DNA of 64,000 bases. Origin: Phoronis australis. Lineage: Eukaryota > Phoronida > Phoronidae. The notes beneath the pieces were generated by a model. It was not told the origin of the DNA. It did no database searches and saw only the letters and a program-made list of their open reading frames with translations. The stretch is taken from contig NMRA01000269.1 in the NCBI GenBank assembly GCA_002633005.1, positions 77,070 through 141,069 of the forward strand, in the 5' to 3' direction. Positions 62,401-64,000 of the stretch are shown here, in pieces (the stretch's first letter is position 1; each line of letters begins with the position of its first letter). The position numbers and the translations under genes were made by a program.

Positions 62401-63328
62401 GGCCAAGAGGTCAGTGGTGCCTGTTGCAAGTCACATGAAGACTCAAGTCTCACAAATCCACAATTTTCCATAAATTAGATAAAAACTGATTTTAGTTGTA
62501 GTCAAAGTAGTTTTATGTGGTTGGAACTTCTGAATTTTTGAAGAGTTATGACAAAATGTGCTTGTATTCCTTTTTTTTAATCATGCAATTGCTGCTGACA
62601 GGATAGTCTCAAATCACTAAAACACCATCATTCGGCATGACGGGCAGCCTCTGACAAAATGTTTGCACTTGCTCCATGGACTGTGTGGTCATACATGCAT
62701 TTAATAAGCAGCTAATTTTTTTTAATCGCCTGACCATATTGTAAGTGTTGCAGCAAAGATAGATCAGCAATTACCTGTTTATGACCACAGGATGTTTATC
62801 CTATTTTCCTGTAAGCTTTTCCAAGGAGTAGTCACGAGTCATGCACAGCTTGGCCTCACTGACTGAAGCACGTGGCTGAATCAGATTGCTTGAGCTTATA
62901 AGGAGAAATGAGTGCCCAGTTTCTTAGAGCCTTCCATTTATGGCATGTCATTGATAAGCTTAATGCAACTTCGGGAAACTGAGCTTTGTTGCTGTCAGCG
63001 TTGGACTGCCAACAAAAACTGTGTTTTACTTAAATTTTGCCGGTTATTCATTTCAGGTGCATTCCGTGTTGAAATGCAAAGAGAAACTTCTAAAGACCGA
63101 TGTATTCTGTGTCGCTTTGATCCAACAGAGGTTGGTGATTATGTCATCAGCGTCTGCTGGTCAGGAGAGGACGTACCAGGTAGTCCATTCCACATTCAAA
63201 TATTCGACACACAAGAGGAACTGGATGACTTCATTCGGCACGGCGATATCAGGAACAGGAGTTTCACCAAACCAAACACCTCTATTTACAGCGACTACGG
63301 CAGACGGTCGTGGAATGCAGAGATCTAA
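3946..63328 (+). CDS. jbug: Three-CH-domain filamin (jitterbug-type), multi-exon, 5' end outside window
   Basis: Spliced gene of 45 visible coding exons (listed separately as E1-E45). Order of domains: end of CH1, full CH2, full CH3, 22 filamin-type Ig repeats, then a tail of about 40 residues. The CH domains show filamin hallmarks: GNLKLILGLVW at the end of CH1, NWNDGVAL and PDMDELSGMTYLSYF in CH2, DWSDGYALCALV in CH3. Most Ig repeats carry an AGxG strand, a Y.V.(Y/F)TP strand and a closing VPGSPF motif. Filamins bind F-actin through the N-terminal CH region and act as elastic cytoplasmic crosslinkers and scaffolds; that role is inferred from the family. A third CH domain fits the jitterbug subfamily and not filamin A/B/C. 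Visible exons sum to 6,953 bases with stop, entering in phase 1, giving about 2,316 residues with no frame break. The start codon and first half of CH1 were not found in 1-3945. One exon of R4 appears to be missing from the assembly. The closest alternative is a lineage-specific filamin with an extra CH domain. Confidence 0.93.
4136..5861. repeat. Intron with degenerate repeated segments
   Basis: Three to four imperfect copies of a segment with the core ccctgatggattttcatgaa, near 4826, 5110, 5262 and 5425, each followed by a 'gattttgacc'-like stretch. A related piece lies near 9635-9680. Probably a decayed repeat family; otherwise no recognisable content. Confidence 0.4.
5862..5927 (+). CDS. 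Exon E2: CH2 middle
   Basis: Short 66-bp exon, phase 2 to phase 2, acceptor ctttcag and donor gtaggg. Joined to E1 it reads HALLDYCQPGLCPNWRTL, matching the CH2 consensus around the conserved PGLCP(D/N)W. Too short to stand out as an open frame but required for CH2. Confidence 0.9.
5928..8533. other. Intron, 2.6 kb
   Basis: AT-rich, no exon or RNA gene recognised. Contains one copy of a dispersed repeat at 7222-7320 shared with 34557-34660. Confidence 0.6.
7222..7320 (+). repeat. Dispersed repeat, copy 1
   Basis: Shares gatagacttcttgaagtta and agagctat with the segment at 34557-34660, same orientation. Family unknown. Confidence 0.5.
8534..8747 (+). CDS. Exon E3: end of CH2 and start of CH3
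   Basis: Acceptor cctctag, donor gtgaga; phase 2 to phase 0. Reads CRHAMELARDNFGIPLV, then VRPEDLSSPDMDELSGMTYL, the canonical CH2 C-terminus. It continues into LRWVRDANKHSTVNNFT, which restarts the CH fold and so opens a third CH domain. Confidence 0.94.
9489..9600 (+). CDS. Exon E4: CH3 middle
   Basis: Acceptor ttgtag, donor gtatga; phase 0 to 1. Reads DWSDGYALCALVKSLGG then VPEWPNIDRSDPVAS, the same element of the CH fold as NWNDGVALHALLDYC in CH2. This is the clearest proof of a third CH domain. Confidence 0.93.
10723..10910 (+). CDS. Exon E5: end of CH3 and start of Ig repeat R1
   Basis: Acceptor atctttag, donor gtaagt; phase 1 to 0. Reads GLGVEPVLTAEEMVD and HLGVMAYAAYF, the CH3 equivalent of the CH2 ending, then VKPVKNTAELVTLAVDLNNV, a linker into the first strand of R1. 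Confidence 0.93.
11431..11681. mobile_element. MITE with GGGCCCGTTCCAAGAA termini, copy 1
   Basis: Left end ggcccgttccaagaaagtga; right end is its inverse, tcttggaacgggccc. About 250 bp, rich in palindromic aacttaagt. A second copy lies at 19388-19632. Non-coding, so a non-autonomous DNA transposon. Confidence 0.7.
11866..12021 (+). CDS. Exon E6: Ig repeat R1
   Basis: Acceptor atttcag, donor gtaagg; phase 0 to 0, 156 bp. Reads TSFKLAVNDPEIESKDLRVE then GSSGKIPSTFDYHNQQANGT and TEPGSHT. R1 is divergent but follows the filamin pattern of strand, PSG-like loop, N-G strand and E.G..T. Confidence 0.85.
12850..12978 (+). CDS. Exon E7: end of R1 and start of R2
   Basis: Acceptor tattccag, donor gtaata; 129 bp, phase 0 to 0. 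Reads FSVYCNDALIKDCPISFNAT, where DCPISF stands in for the usual GSPF, then KIQMKTVDICPRGALTEMK, the first strands of R2. Confidence 0.83.
13333..13462 (+). CDS. Exon E8: Ig repeat R2
   Basis: Acceptor gtttcag, donor gtatgt; phase 0 to 1. Reads IDTSAAGDGQVRAEGLAPSG then GNYSAAFQPDETG, a textbook filamin Ig core. From this donor onward every intron in the gene is phase 1. Confidence 0.9.
13463..17770. other. Long intron, 4.3 kb
   Basis: Separates the R2 exons E8 and E9. No exon, transposon end or RNA gene recognised; short chance open frames only. Confidence 0.6.
17771..17908 (+). CDS. Exon E9: end of R2 and start of R3
   Basis: 138 bp, acceptor ttcactag, donor gtggtc (weaker than its neighbours). 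Reads LWKVSMLYDNEHVQGSPF and then the first strand of R3, GQQVSLT. The 138-bp length recurs as the fourth exon of the repeating module. Confidence 0.9.
18362..18535 (+). CDS. Exon E10: Ig repeat R3
   Basis: 174 bp, phase 1 to 1, acceptor tgttacag, donor gtaagg. Reads ADCSSAGVGELTSDVTHNG, then KYSIVFTPSSGGEYKIDTKY. First of the 168-174-bp exons that carry the AGxG-to-VPG part of odd-numbered repeats. Confidence 0.93.
19388..19632. mobile_element. MITE with GGGCCCGTTCCAAGAA termini, copy 2
   Basis: Left end ggcccgttccaagaaactga; right end gtcagttttcttggaagggc, slightly decayed. Interior shares ttaagttcatttttgact with copy 1. Confidence 0.65.
19949..20089 (+). CDS. Exon E11: end of R3 and first half of R4
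   Basis: 141 bp, acceptor tttgtag, donor gtaagt, phase 1 to 1. Reads DSPHIMTIEDSTFVTATGPG then ETSFDINGAGNSEVKVEVK. The next recognisable exon starts about 28 residues too far into the Ig fold, so one exon of R4 seems absent. Confidence 0.92.
20334..20512. repeat. CTCTCC simple repeat interrupted by a 100-N gap
   Basis: Tandem CTCTCC on both sides of N at 20369-20468, ending in a CT run. Exactly 100 N usually marks a gap of unknown length, so the true distance may be larger. Confidence 0.95.
20763..21022. mobile_element. Tc1-like MITE, full-length copy
   Basis: 260 bp bounded by TA duplications. Left terminus cagtacaagccaaaagtgtt, right terminus its imperfect inverse ending cttgtactg. CAGT ends and TA target sites are typical of Tc1/mariner elements. 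No open frame, so non-autonomous. Related copies: 47568-47750, 54711-54975, 56957-57172 and, weakly, 61245-61393. Confidence 0.8.
22511..22730. repeat. 110-bp tandem duplication
   Basis: Two imperfect copies, 22511-22620 and 22621-22730, sharing ttttccgtt, tttgcgtt-gcgaa, agaattttggt and ccttggaaatatgtt. Spacing between matching blocks is 110 bp throughout. Confidence 0.75.
26242..26382 (+). CDS. Exon E12: end of R4 and start of R5
   Basis: 141 bp, acceptor gttacag, donor gtaagt, phase 1 to 1. Reads GENHIHVRYGGKQITGTRF, where GTRF replaces GSPF, then VAFGKQVEFE of R5. It joins E11 in frame but without the PSG...YTP half of the Ig fold. Confidence 0.92.
26733..26900 (+). CDS. Exon E13: Ig repeat R5
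   Basis: 168 bp, acceptor tttccag, donor gtatgt. Reads IDASKAGTGNLEILINNGAI, then CFKASFLPREAIPHVIDMKF and ends at EVIPG. Confidence 0.94.
27282..27434 (+). CDS. Exon E14: end of R5 and first half of R6
   Basis: 153 bp, acceptor tttgcag, donor gtgagt. Reads GSPWSVDIYDMSVIQCSG, then QLSQFRVTTGTNVAVSSELV. Confidence 0.9.
27521..27566. repeat. 23-bp tandem duplication
   Basis: tggaacaatggtttggtatc occurs at 27521-27540 and again at 27544-27563, period 23 bp. Confidence 0.85.
28358..28441 (+). CDS. Exon E15: R6 middle (84-bp module exon)
   Basis: Short exon of 84 bp, phase 1 to 1, acceptor ctttcag, donor gtgagt. Reads APSGRSVPNYIRDSG then FTVESTLTEIG, the PSG loop and next strands of R6. It is the template for the exon that is missing from R4. 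Confidence 0.9.
   Translation, partial: LPRAVAFLITSGILAMVFSLLKVPLLK
29012..29149 (+). CDS. Exon E16: end of R6 and start of R7
   Basis: 138 bp, acceptor atttcag, donor gtaagt. Reads GKHQIDVTFCGDSAPGSPFY then FVGKQVEFT, the first strand of R7. Confidence 0.92.
30257..30424 (+). CDS. Exon E17: Ig repeat R7
   Basis: 168 bp, acceptor atttcag, donor gtaaga. Reads DVSNAGEGKVEIQVNGATVP then FAVRFVPTECISHLIDIKF and MVPG. Closely resembles E13, the same position of the preceding module. Confidence 0.94.
30470..30573 (+). repeat. Dispersed repeat pair, copy 1
   Basis: Shares aatttcattt, ttcaagatgaa and atttcgtt-like blocks, in the same order, with 45770-45866. Decayed and of unknown family. Confidence 0.4.
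30908..31054 (+). CDS. Exon E18: end of R7 and first half of R8
   Basis: 147 bp, acceptor tttttag, donor gtacta. Reads GSPFICNVVDPGKASIIG then FKIDAPGIGDDKFNVTVT. Confidence 0.92.
31055..32830. other. Intron, 1.8 kb
   Basis: Between E18 and E19. No exon, RNA gene or transposon end recognised; minus-strand frames of up to 102 codons have no family resemblance. Confidence 0.55.
32831..32911 (+). CDS. Exon E19: R8 middle (81-bp module exon)
   Basis: 81 bp, acceptor ctcattag, donor gtaagt, phase 1 to 1. Reads APSGKAVPTNITRQDHAQVV then YTPPEVG. Same position as the 84-bp exons, one codon shorter. Confidence 0.9.
33762..33899 (+). CDS. Exon E20: end of R8 and start of R9
   Basis: 138 bp, acceptor attctag, donor gtaaga, phase 1 to 1. 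Reads GTYTVEVDYDGVPVEGSPF then VGKTGSFI. It splices in frame straight to E21, bypassing the alternative first exon at 36901-37636. Confidence 0.93.
34557..34660 (+). repeat. Dispersed repeat, copy 2
   Basis: Second copy of the repeat at 7222-7320, about 80% alike by eye over the shared core. Confidence 0.5.
35244..35672 (-). pseudogene. Fragment of an L1-type LINE ORF1 protein
   Basis: 142-codon open frame. It has a short coiled-coil-like start (IEHLNKIVKKLQQRI), then NYNLLFYGV, a diverged nucleic-acid-binding stretch with NPIMVNSF and RDTVLKYL. This order matches the RRM and C-terminal part of L1-clade ORF1 proteins (NNLLFYGI ... RPIIVKF ... DR..VL). No reverse transcriptase was found beside it, so it is a remnant. 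Assignment is by pattern only. Confidence 0.5.
36796..36826 (+). promoter_or_regulatory. Possible TATA-like elements ahead of the alternative first exon
   Basis: TATTTAAAT occurs twice, at 36796-36804 and 36818-36826, as part of a 22-bp direct repeat, 75-105 bp upstream of ATG 36901. The position would suit a core promoter, but AT-rich introns yield such matches by chance. Confidence 0.2.
36901..37636 (+). CDS. jbug: Putative alternative first exon of a short filamin isoform
   Basis: Open frame of 245 codons from ATG 36901 to a donor at 37637 (CAG-G|GTGAGT), phase 1, which joins E21 in frame. The same frame is closed by a TGA about 30 bp upstream of the ATG, with no AG acceptor between them, so this looks like a first exon rather than a cassette; the one phase-compatible internal acceptor (gatgcag near 36990) has a weak pyrimidine tract. 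The product would carry the novel head plus most of R9 and all of R10-R22, about 1,610 residues, with no CH domains. The head is rich in Ser, Asn and Tyr, has no recognised fold, and repeats a loose motif: SVVYLDAG, NVLYTDT, NVYLVQA, SIVYMDG, EVFYVKN. Drosophila filamin (cheerio) is known to have a short isoform without the actin-binding domain; the analogy is inference. The alternative is a chance open frame, unlikely at this length and with this splice fit. Confidence 0.65.
37681..37854 (+). CDS. Exon E21: Ig repeat R9, shared by long and short isoforms
   Basis: 174 bp, acceptor tttttcag, donor gtaagg. Reads DASQAGEGSMEISVSVNGAN then ARYKVEFTPKIAAPHVAAVV and HVPG. It can receive either E20 or the 36901-37636 exon, both phase 1. 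Confidence 0.94.
38433..38586. repeat. ATT trinucleotide microsatellite
   Basis: Nearly continuous TTA/ATT repeats with interruptions such as TTATCGTTACTG repeated near the right end. Confidence 0.9.
39853..40255 (+). mobile_element. About 400-bp MITE, copy 1
   Basis: Ends agggtcatcccagattacaa and, inverted, tgtgtaatccggggcggccct. The interior contains an open frame of 117 codons (39907-40260) that has no family resemblance and is not kept open in the second copy. A second copy lies inverted at 60681-61073. Confidence 0.7.
40792..40941 (+). CDS. Exon E22: end of R9 and first half of R10
   Basis: 150 bp, acceptor atttcag, donor gtaccc (weak). Reads GSPFTMAPQPVSRPEMVQIS, then AEFLVDTRQAGPGDLVVHVR. 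Confidence 0.92.
42019..42102 (+). CDS. Exon E23: R10 middle (84-bp module exon)
   Basis: 84 bp, acceptor ctttcag, donor gtaagt. Reads APDNSLVPVNVVNNGNSTYR then DWIPKIVG. Confidence 0.9.
43029..43166 (+). CDS. Exon E24: end of R10 and start of R11
   Basis: 138 bp, acceptor ttttcag, donor gtaata. Reads DHQVEVSYAGMPIKGSPFTA then the first strand of R11, ending RSFFK. Confidence 0.93.
43981..44154 (+). CDS. Exon E25: Ig repeat R11
   Basis: 174 bp, acceptor atttcag, donor gtaggt. Reads LDASEAGPGNLEIVVAANGQ then KFAVSYTPESAVPHQVSVKF and HVPG. Very similar in layout to E21. Confidence 0.95.
45770..45866 (+). repeat. Dispersed repeat pair, copy 2
   Basis: Second copy of the segment at 30470-30573. 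The surrounding intron 44155-46327 shows no other recognisable content. Confidence 0.4.
46328..46474 (+). CDS. Exon E26: end of R11 and first half of R12
   Basis: 147 bp, acceptor attacag, donor gtaagc. Reads GSPFTSQVVDGSRCAVFG then RFTVDPRGAGEADCEVEIF. Confidence 0.92.
47212..47433 (+). CDS. Exon E27: fused module exon, R12 middle to start of R13
   Basis: 222 bp, exactly 84 + 138: the third and fourth module exons are joined without an intron. Acceptor gattacag, donor gtaagt. Reads SPSGAIVPATVSGSSSTNYM, FTPKEVGHHKVNIKY, VAGSPFDCNVYNPNQ. Confidence 0.95.
47568..47750. mobile_element. Tc1-like MITE, left end lost
   Basis: Right terminus tacttttggcttgtactg followed by TA; interior shares cagaatg-cttagttac and gcttctgccca with the other copies. 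The left terminal repeat is not visible. Confidence 0.7.
48373..48546 (+). CDS. Exon E28: Ig repeat R13
   Basis: 174 bp, acceptor ctttcag, donor gtaagt. Reads DCRNAGEGDLSAEVRCNGEG then YELSFVPKEASTHTVDVSF, ending EQVP. Confidence 0.94.
48747..48893 (+). CDS. Exon E29: end of R13 and first half of R14
   Basis: 147 bp, acceptor ttttcag, donor gtaagt. Begins NAPMAIDVVDD, with NAPM in place of GSPF, then SSFVVNTNGAEMKDLNIRIV of R14. Confidence 0.9.
49624..49845 (+). CDS. Exon E30: second fused module exon, R14 middle to start of R15
   Basis: 222 bp, the same fused 84 + 138 structure as E27. Acceptor tctgcacag, donor gtaagt. Reads SPSQKEVPIYLTHSGGVYRV, EFTPAEVGGHHIHVNIG, IQGSPFTCYVYD and then GILGKQMSFT. 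Confidence 0.95.
50306..50479 (+). CDS. Exon E31: Ig repeat R15
   Basis: 174 bp, acceptor attccag, donor gtatcg. Reads DASEAGQGDIDVEVNCNN then RYSFIPEEAGLHTIDVTYNY. Confidence 0.94.
50970..51218 (+). CDS. Exon E32: end of R15 and first half of R16 with an inserted segment
   Basis: 249 bp where the module expects about 147, so about 34 extra residues. Acceptor tgttgtag, donor gttgtg. Reads GSPFSINIIDPNPPI, then an insertion containing NAVYRSSSY and VDNPIYQSAG, then QYNINDLQLVVT of R16. The insertion is Ser/Tyr-rich and recalls the head of the alternative first exon. It retains an open frame across all 83 codons. Confidence 0.88.
52416..52499 (+). CDS. Exon E33: R16 middle (84-bp module exon)
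   Basis: 84 bp, acceptor gttttag, donor gtatgt. Reads APNGEQVPAKILKAPNGEYK then EYSTTHVG. Confidence 0.9.
52922..53065 (+). CDS. Exon E34: end of R16 and start of R17
   Basis: 144 bp, acceptor ttttccag, donor gtgagg. Reads GRHTIDIYYNGQRIGGSPYF then VDVFDPQRVRVDQEYSRQAF and NQETGLR. Confidence 0.92.
53559..53612 (+). CDS. Exon E35: 54-bp acidic microexon, possible cassette
   Basis: Phase 1 to 1, 54 bp, acceptor cacatcag after a long pyrimidine tract (53521-53543), donor gtagat. Encodes DIDEAIAEIDRVDDSTPG, strongly acidic. It falls where R17 should pass from its first strands (E34) into the AGxG core (E36). E34 also joins E36 in frame without it, so it can be included or skipped. No filamin homology in the 18 residues themselves; its reality rests on splice signals, phase and an open frame. 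Confidence 0.6.
54440..54613 (+). CDS. Exon E36: Ig repeat R17
   Basis: 174 bp, acceptor attgcag, donor gtactg. Reads VFSQEAGRADLTAMVYSPSG then RIAYNPAEYGIYKIYAYYGG and VEVPG. Confidence 0.93.
54711..54975. mobile_element. Tc1-like MITE, copy with decayed right end
   Basis: Left terminus cagtatatgccaaaagtatt preceded by TA. Interior aligns with 20763-21022 (for example gaaagtt-gtaa, agaattttg, gtcatgaggggaa). Right end heavily mutated, boundary approximate. Confidence 0.7.
56002..56148 (+). CDS. Exon E37: end of R17 and first half of R18
   Basis: 147 bp, acceptor ttcattag, donor gtaggt. Begins GCPIVQEIRANQANITAHG, where GCPI replaces GSPF, then ATFYVDSHGAPGDLFVEVG. Confidence 0.92.
56731..56856 (+). 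CDS. Exon E38: second half of R18
   Basis: 126 bp, acceptor tttctag, donor gtaaac. Reads TSNSLAKCNIVQEREGYYRV then TYTPVECGVYDVQIKWNDRE. This exon breaks the 84/138 pattern: its donor lies directly before GSPF. Confidence 0.9.
56957..57172. mobile_element. Tc1-like MITE, 216-bp copy
   Basis: Left terminus cagtacaggtcgtaagtaat; right terminus tacttttcgcttgtagtg followed by TA. Interior related to 47568-47750. Confidence 0.75.
57549..57803 (+). CDS. Exon E39: end of R18 and most of R19
   Basis: 255 bp, acceptor tttcccag, donor gtaaag. Reads GSPFHPQVIDTRRVAVVGG, then RIVMDTTTAGPGSLEVTATG and PDGRQIPVNI, ending ITFTPVQTG. Confidence 0.94.
58150..58359. repeat. 21-bp minisatellite, ten units
   Basis: Ten consecutive 21-bp units of consensus ctggcagttagcgtgacgga plus c, with 2-7 changes per unit, followed by a partial eleventh. 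Because 21 is a multiple of three, the array is open on both strands (58162-58380 plus, 58125-58370 minus) and reads as seven-residue repeats (LAVSVTD-like). It lies in the intron between E39 and E40, and no splice sites were found that would join it to the filamin. Confidence 0.9.
58719..58904 (+). CDS. Exon E40: end of R19 and first part of R20
   Basis: 186 bp, acceptor ctcccag, donor gtgagg. Reads EHRLSVLWCKRHIPGSPFLC, then DHTKVILTGKGLVEAKV and EFTIDGSQAGEG. Confidence 0.92.
59535..59639 (+). CDS. Exon E41: R20 middle
   Basis: 105 bp, acceptor ttttcag, donor gtaagt. Reads GTPFVVINGVKKDIPVFTD then DRYRVRYTPEIPG. Joins E40 within the AGEG loop. Confidence 0.92.
60379..60555 (+). CDS. Exon E42: end of R20 and first part of R21
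   Basis: 177 bp, acceptor acatcag, donor gtaaag. Reads AYLLHIQWSDRAVKDSPFKI, then ASKVLCSGDGLKMGIYG and MIDTRRAGPG. Confidence 0.93.
60681..61073 (-). mobile_element. About 390-bp MITE, copy 2, inverted
   Basis: Ends agggctgtcccagattacac and gctgtgtaatcagggacgac. Its reverse complement matches 39853-40255 through the interior, for example tttgctgcctcgtttttgtg and tgattctttacaagttttt. Confidence 0.7.
61245..61393. mobile_element. Possible diverged Tc1-like MITE remnant
   Basis: Contains ctcattttgtctgaatattg followed by gtgcactgt, matching the right terminus of the family with several changes. Left end not recognised. Confidence 0.4.
61754..61903 (+). CDS. Exon E43: R21 core
   Basis: 150 bp, acceptor gtgcacag, donor gtacag. 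Reads ELTAQCTGPSKVAYCELYD, then DGTFSLKVKAQEPGKHLLHI and RYGGENVPG. Confidence 0.93.
62242..62409 (+). CDS. Exon E44: end of R21 and first half of R22
   Basis: 168 bp, acceptor tttctag, donor gtcagt. Reads GSPFVLKVAAPPDARMVRVK, then FQSRFLVETKGAGAGQLTVR and IRGPRG. Confidence 0.94.
63057..63328 (+). CDS. Exon E45: last exon, end of R22 and C-terminal tail
   Basis: Acceptor atttcag, stop TAA at 63326-63328. Reads GAFRVEMQRETSKDRCILCR, then FDPTEVGDYVISVCW and VPGSPFHIQIFD, which closes R22. About 40 residues follow with no Ig homology: acidic TQEELDDFIRHGD, then a polar tail with NTSIYSDYGRRS and the end SWNAEI. Classical filamins end with an Ig dimerisation repeat, so this extra tail is unusual. 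Confidence 0.95.
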
Positions 63329-63790
63329 GGGAAGGACAGACTCGCCACCTATGTGACAGACTCTCCACCTATAACTGTACATGTAACATGAGCTGGCAAT
63401 TTATACGACAAATTGACATTGTAGGGTCCTAGACATTCCATTTACTTAGTTGAATTCTGTTTTTATTGAGTTGTTCTATAGATGGACGCAAGTGCGAGGA
63501 GGGTTTGAATAGCAAATTTTGTGCACTACTAACTATACCATGCTTTTCACATTCCATAACTTTAACGTCTGTGTGTATGGGTTCACTTAAGATGTTCAGT
63601 GACATTTGGTACTGACGTCACCACATTCCTTATTGAAACCTTAGTGTAGTTGACAGATTTTTGTCACTTTTATGTCTGTAGGTTGTTACTCTACCCCATG
63701 TGAAAATGTTGGCAGTGATCACTTGTGTTCCAACACATGCCTGTACAACTGTTACAATTAATTAAACATATTAAGGCATTTAAATAGTTA
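63329..63790 (+). other. 3' untranslated region (end estimated)
   Basis: Non-coding sequence after the stop codon, AT-rich, no open frame of note. The end is placed just after an ATTAAA at 63761-63766, a known poly(A) signal variant; no canonical AATAAA was seen up to 64000. Transcription could end further right. Confidence 0.35.
63761..63766 (+). promoter_or_regulatory. Possible poly(A) signal ATTAAA
   Basis: ATTAAA about 430 bp downstream of the filamin stop codon. Common variant of the poly(A) signal, but short and likely to occur by chance in this AT-rich sequence. Confidence 0.3.
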
Positions 63791-64000
63791 TTCGAAAGTT
63801 GTTTATCCAGTGAAAATTTACCGGGTATTACTAGCATTTATAAGCACTGCATTCAAGAAGCTTGCTTGTTCGTGTTGTGCAGTTCTTTAGTTATGCATAT
63901 ATTTGGCTTCAGAAAATGGATCATGAACTTTTAAACGGCTTGTAGAAGGGTTGGTTACCAAAATCCACATTGATTTATGCAGCTGACGGAGTTTACGTTT

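Overview
The window is animal nuclear DNA: AT-rich, with long introns, GT/AG splice sites, microsatellites and small inverted-repeat transposons. It is filled almost entirely by one large plus-strand gene, read here as 45 coding exons from 3946 to the stop codon at 63326-63328. The gene encodes a filamin-family actin crosslinker. Only the end of the first calponin-homology (CH) domain is visible, so the start codon and first exon(s) lie to the left of the window. The visible part continues through a complete CH2, a complete CH3 and 22 filamin-type Ig repeats to a short C-terminal tail. Three CH domains in place of the usual two match the jitterbug (jbug) subfamily known from Drosophila rather than classical filamin A/B/C. 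The sequence suggests an invertebrate, perhaps a marine deuterostome or lophotrochozoan, but I cannot name the group.

Layout. 1-3945: intron or upstream DNA with an ATTAT microsatellite and a foldback element. 3946-10910: CH domains, exons E1-E5, mixed intron phases. 10911-17908: repeats R1-R2, E6-E9. 17771-54613: repeats R3-R17, built from a strikingly regular four-exon module (about 171, 147, 84 and 138 bp, all introns phase 1) that encodes two Ig repeats at a time. 56002-63328: repeats R18-R22 and the tail, with different intron positions. The visible exons join without a frame break into about 2,316 codons (6,953 bases including the stop, entering in phase 1), a strong internal check on the exon boundaries.

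Most interesting points. (1) An exon-sized open frame at 36901-37636 begins with ATG, ends in a phase-1 donor and joins E21 in frame. It looks like an alternative first exon that would give a short filamin of about 1,610 residues without actin-binding domains, headed by a novel tyrosine/serine-rich region. (2) One expected exon of about 84 bp, the second half of R4, is not found between 20090 and 26241, an interval that contains a 100-N assembly gap. (3) A 54-bp phase-symmetric acidic microexon (53559-53612) could be a cassette exon. (4) Several families of non-autonomous DNA transposons sit in the introns, among them a Tc1-like family with about five copies.

Introns not described individually showed nothing I could recognise beyond ordinary AT-rich sequence: 8748-9488, 9601-10722, 12022-12849, 12979-13332, 17909-18361, 26901-27281, 28442-30256, 32912-33761, 40942-43980, 46475-47211, 48894-50969, 51219-53558, 53613-54439, 56149-56730, 58905-60378 and 61904-63056. 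No RNA genes, CRISPR arrays or second protein-coding gene could be supported.
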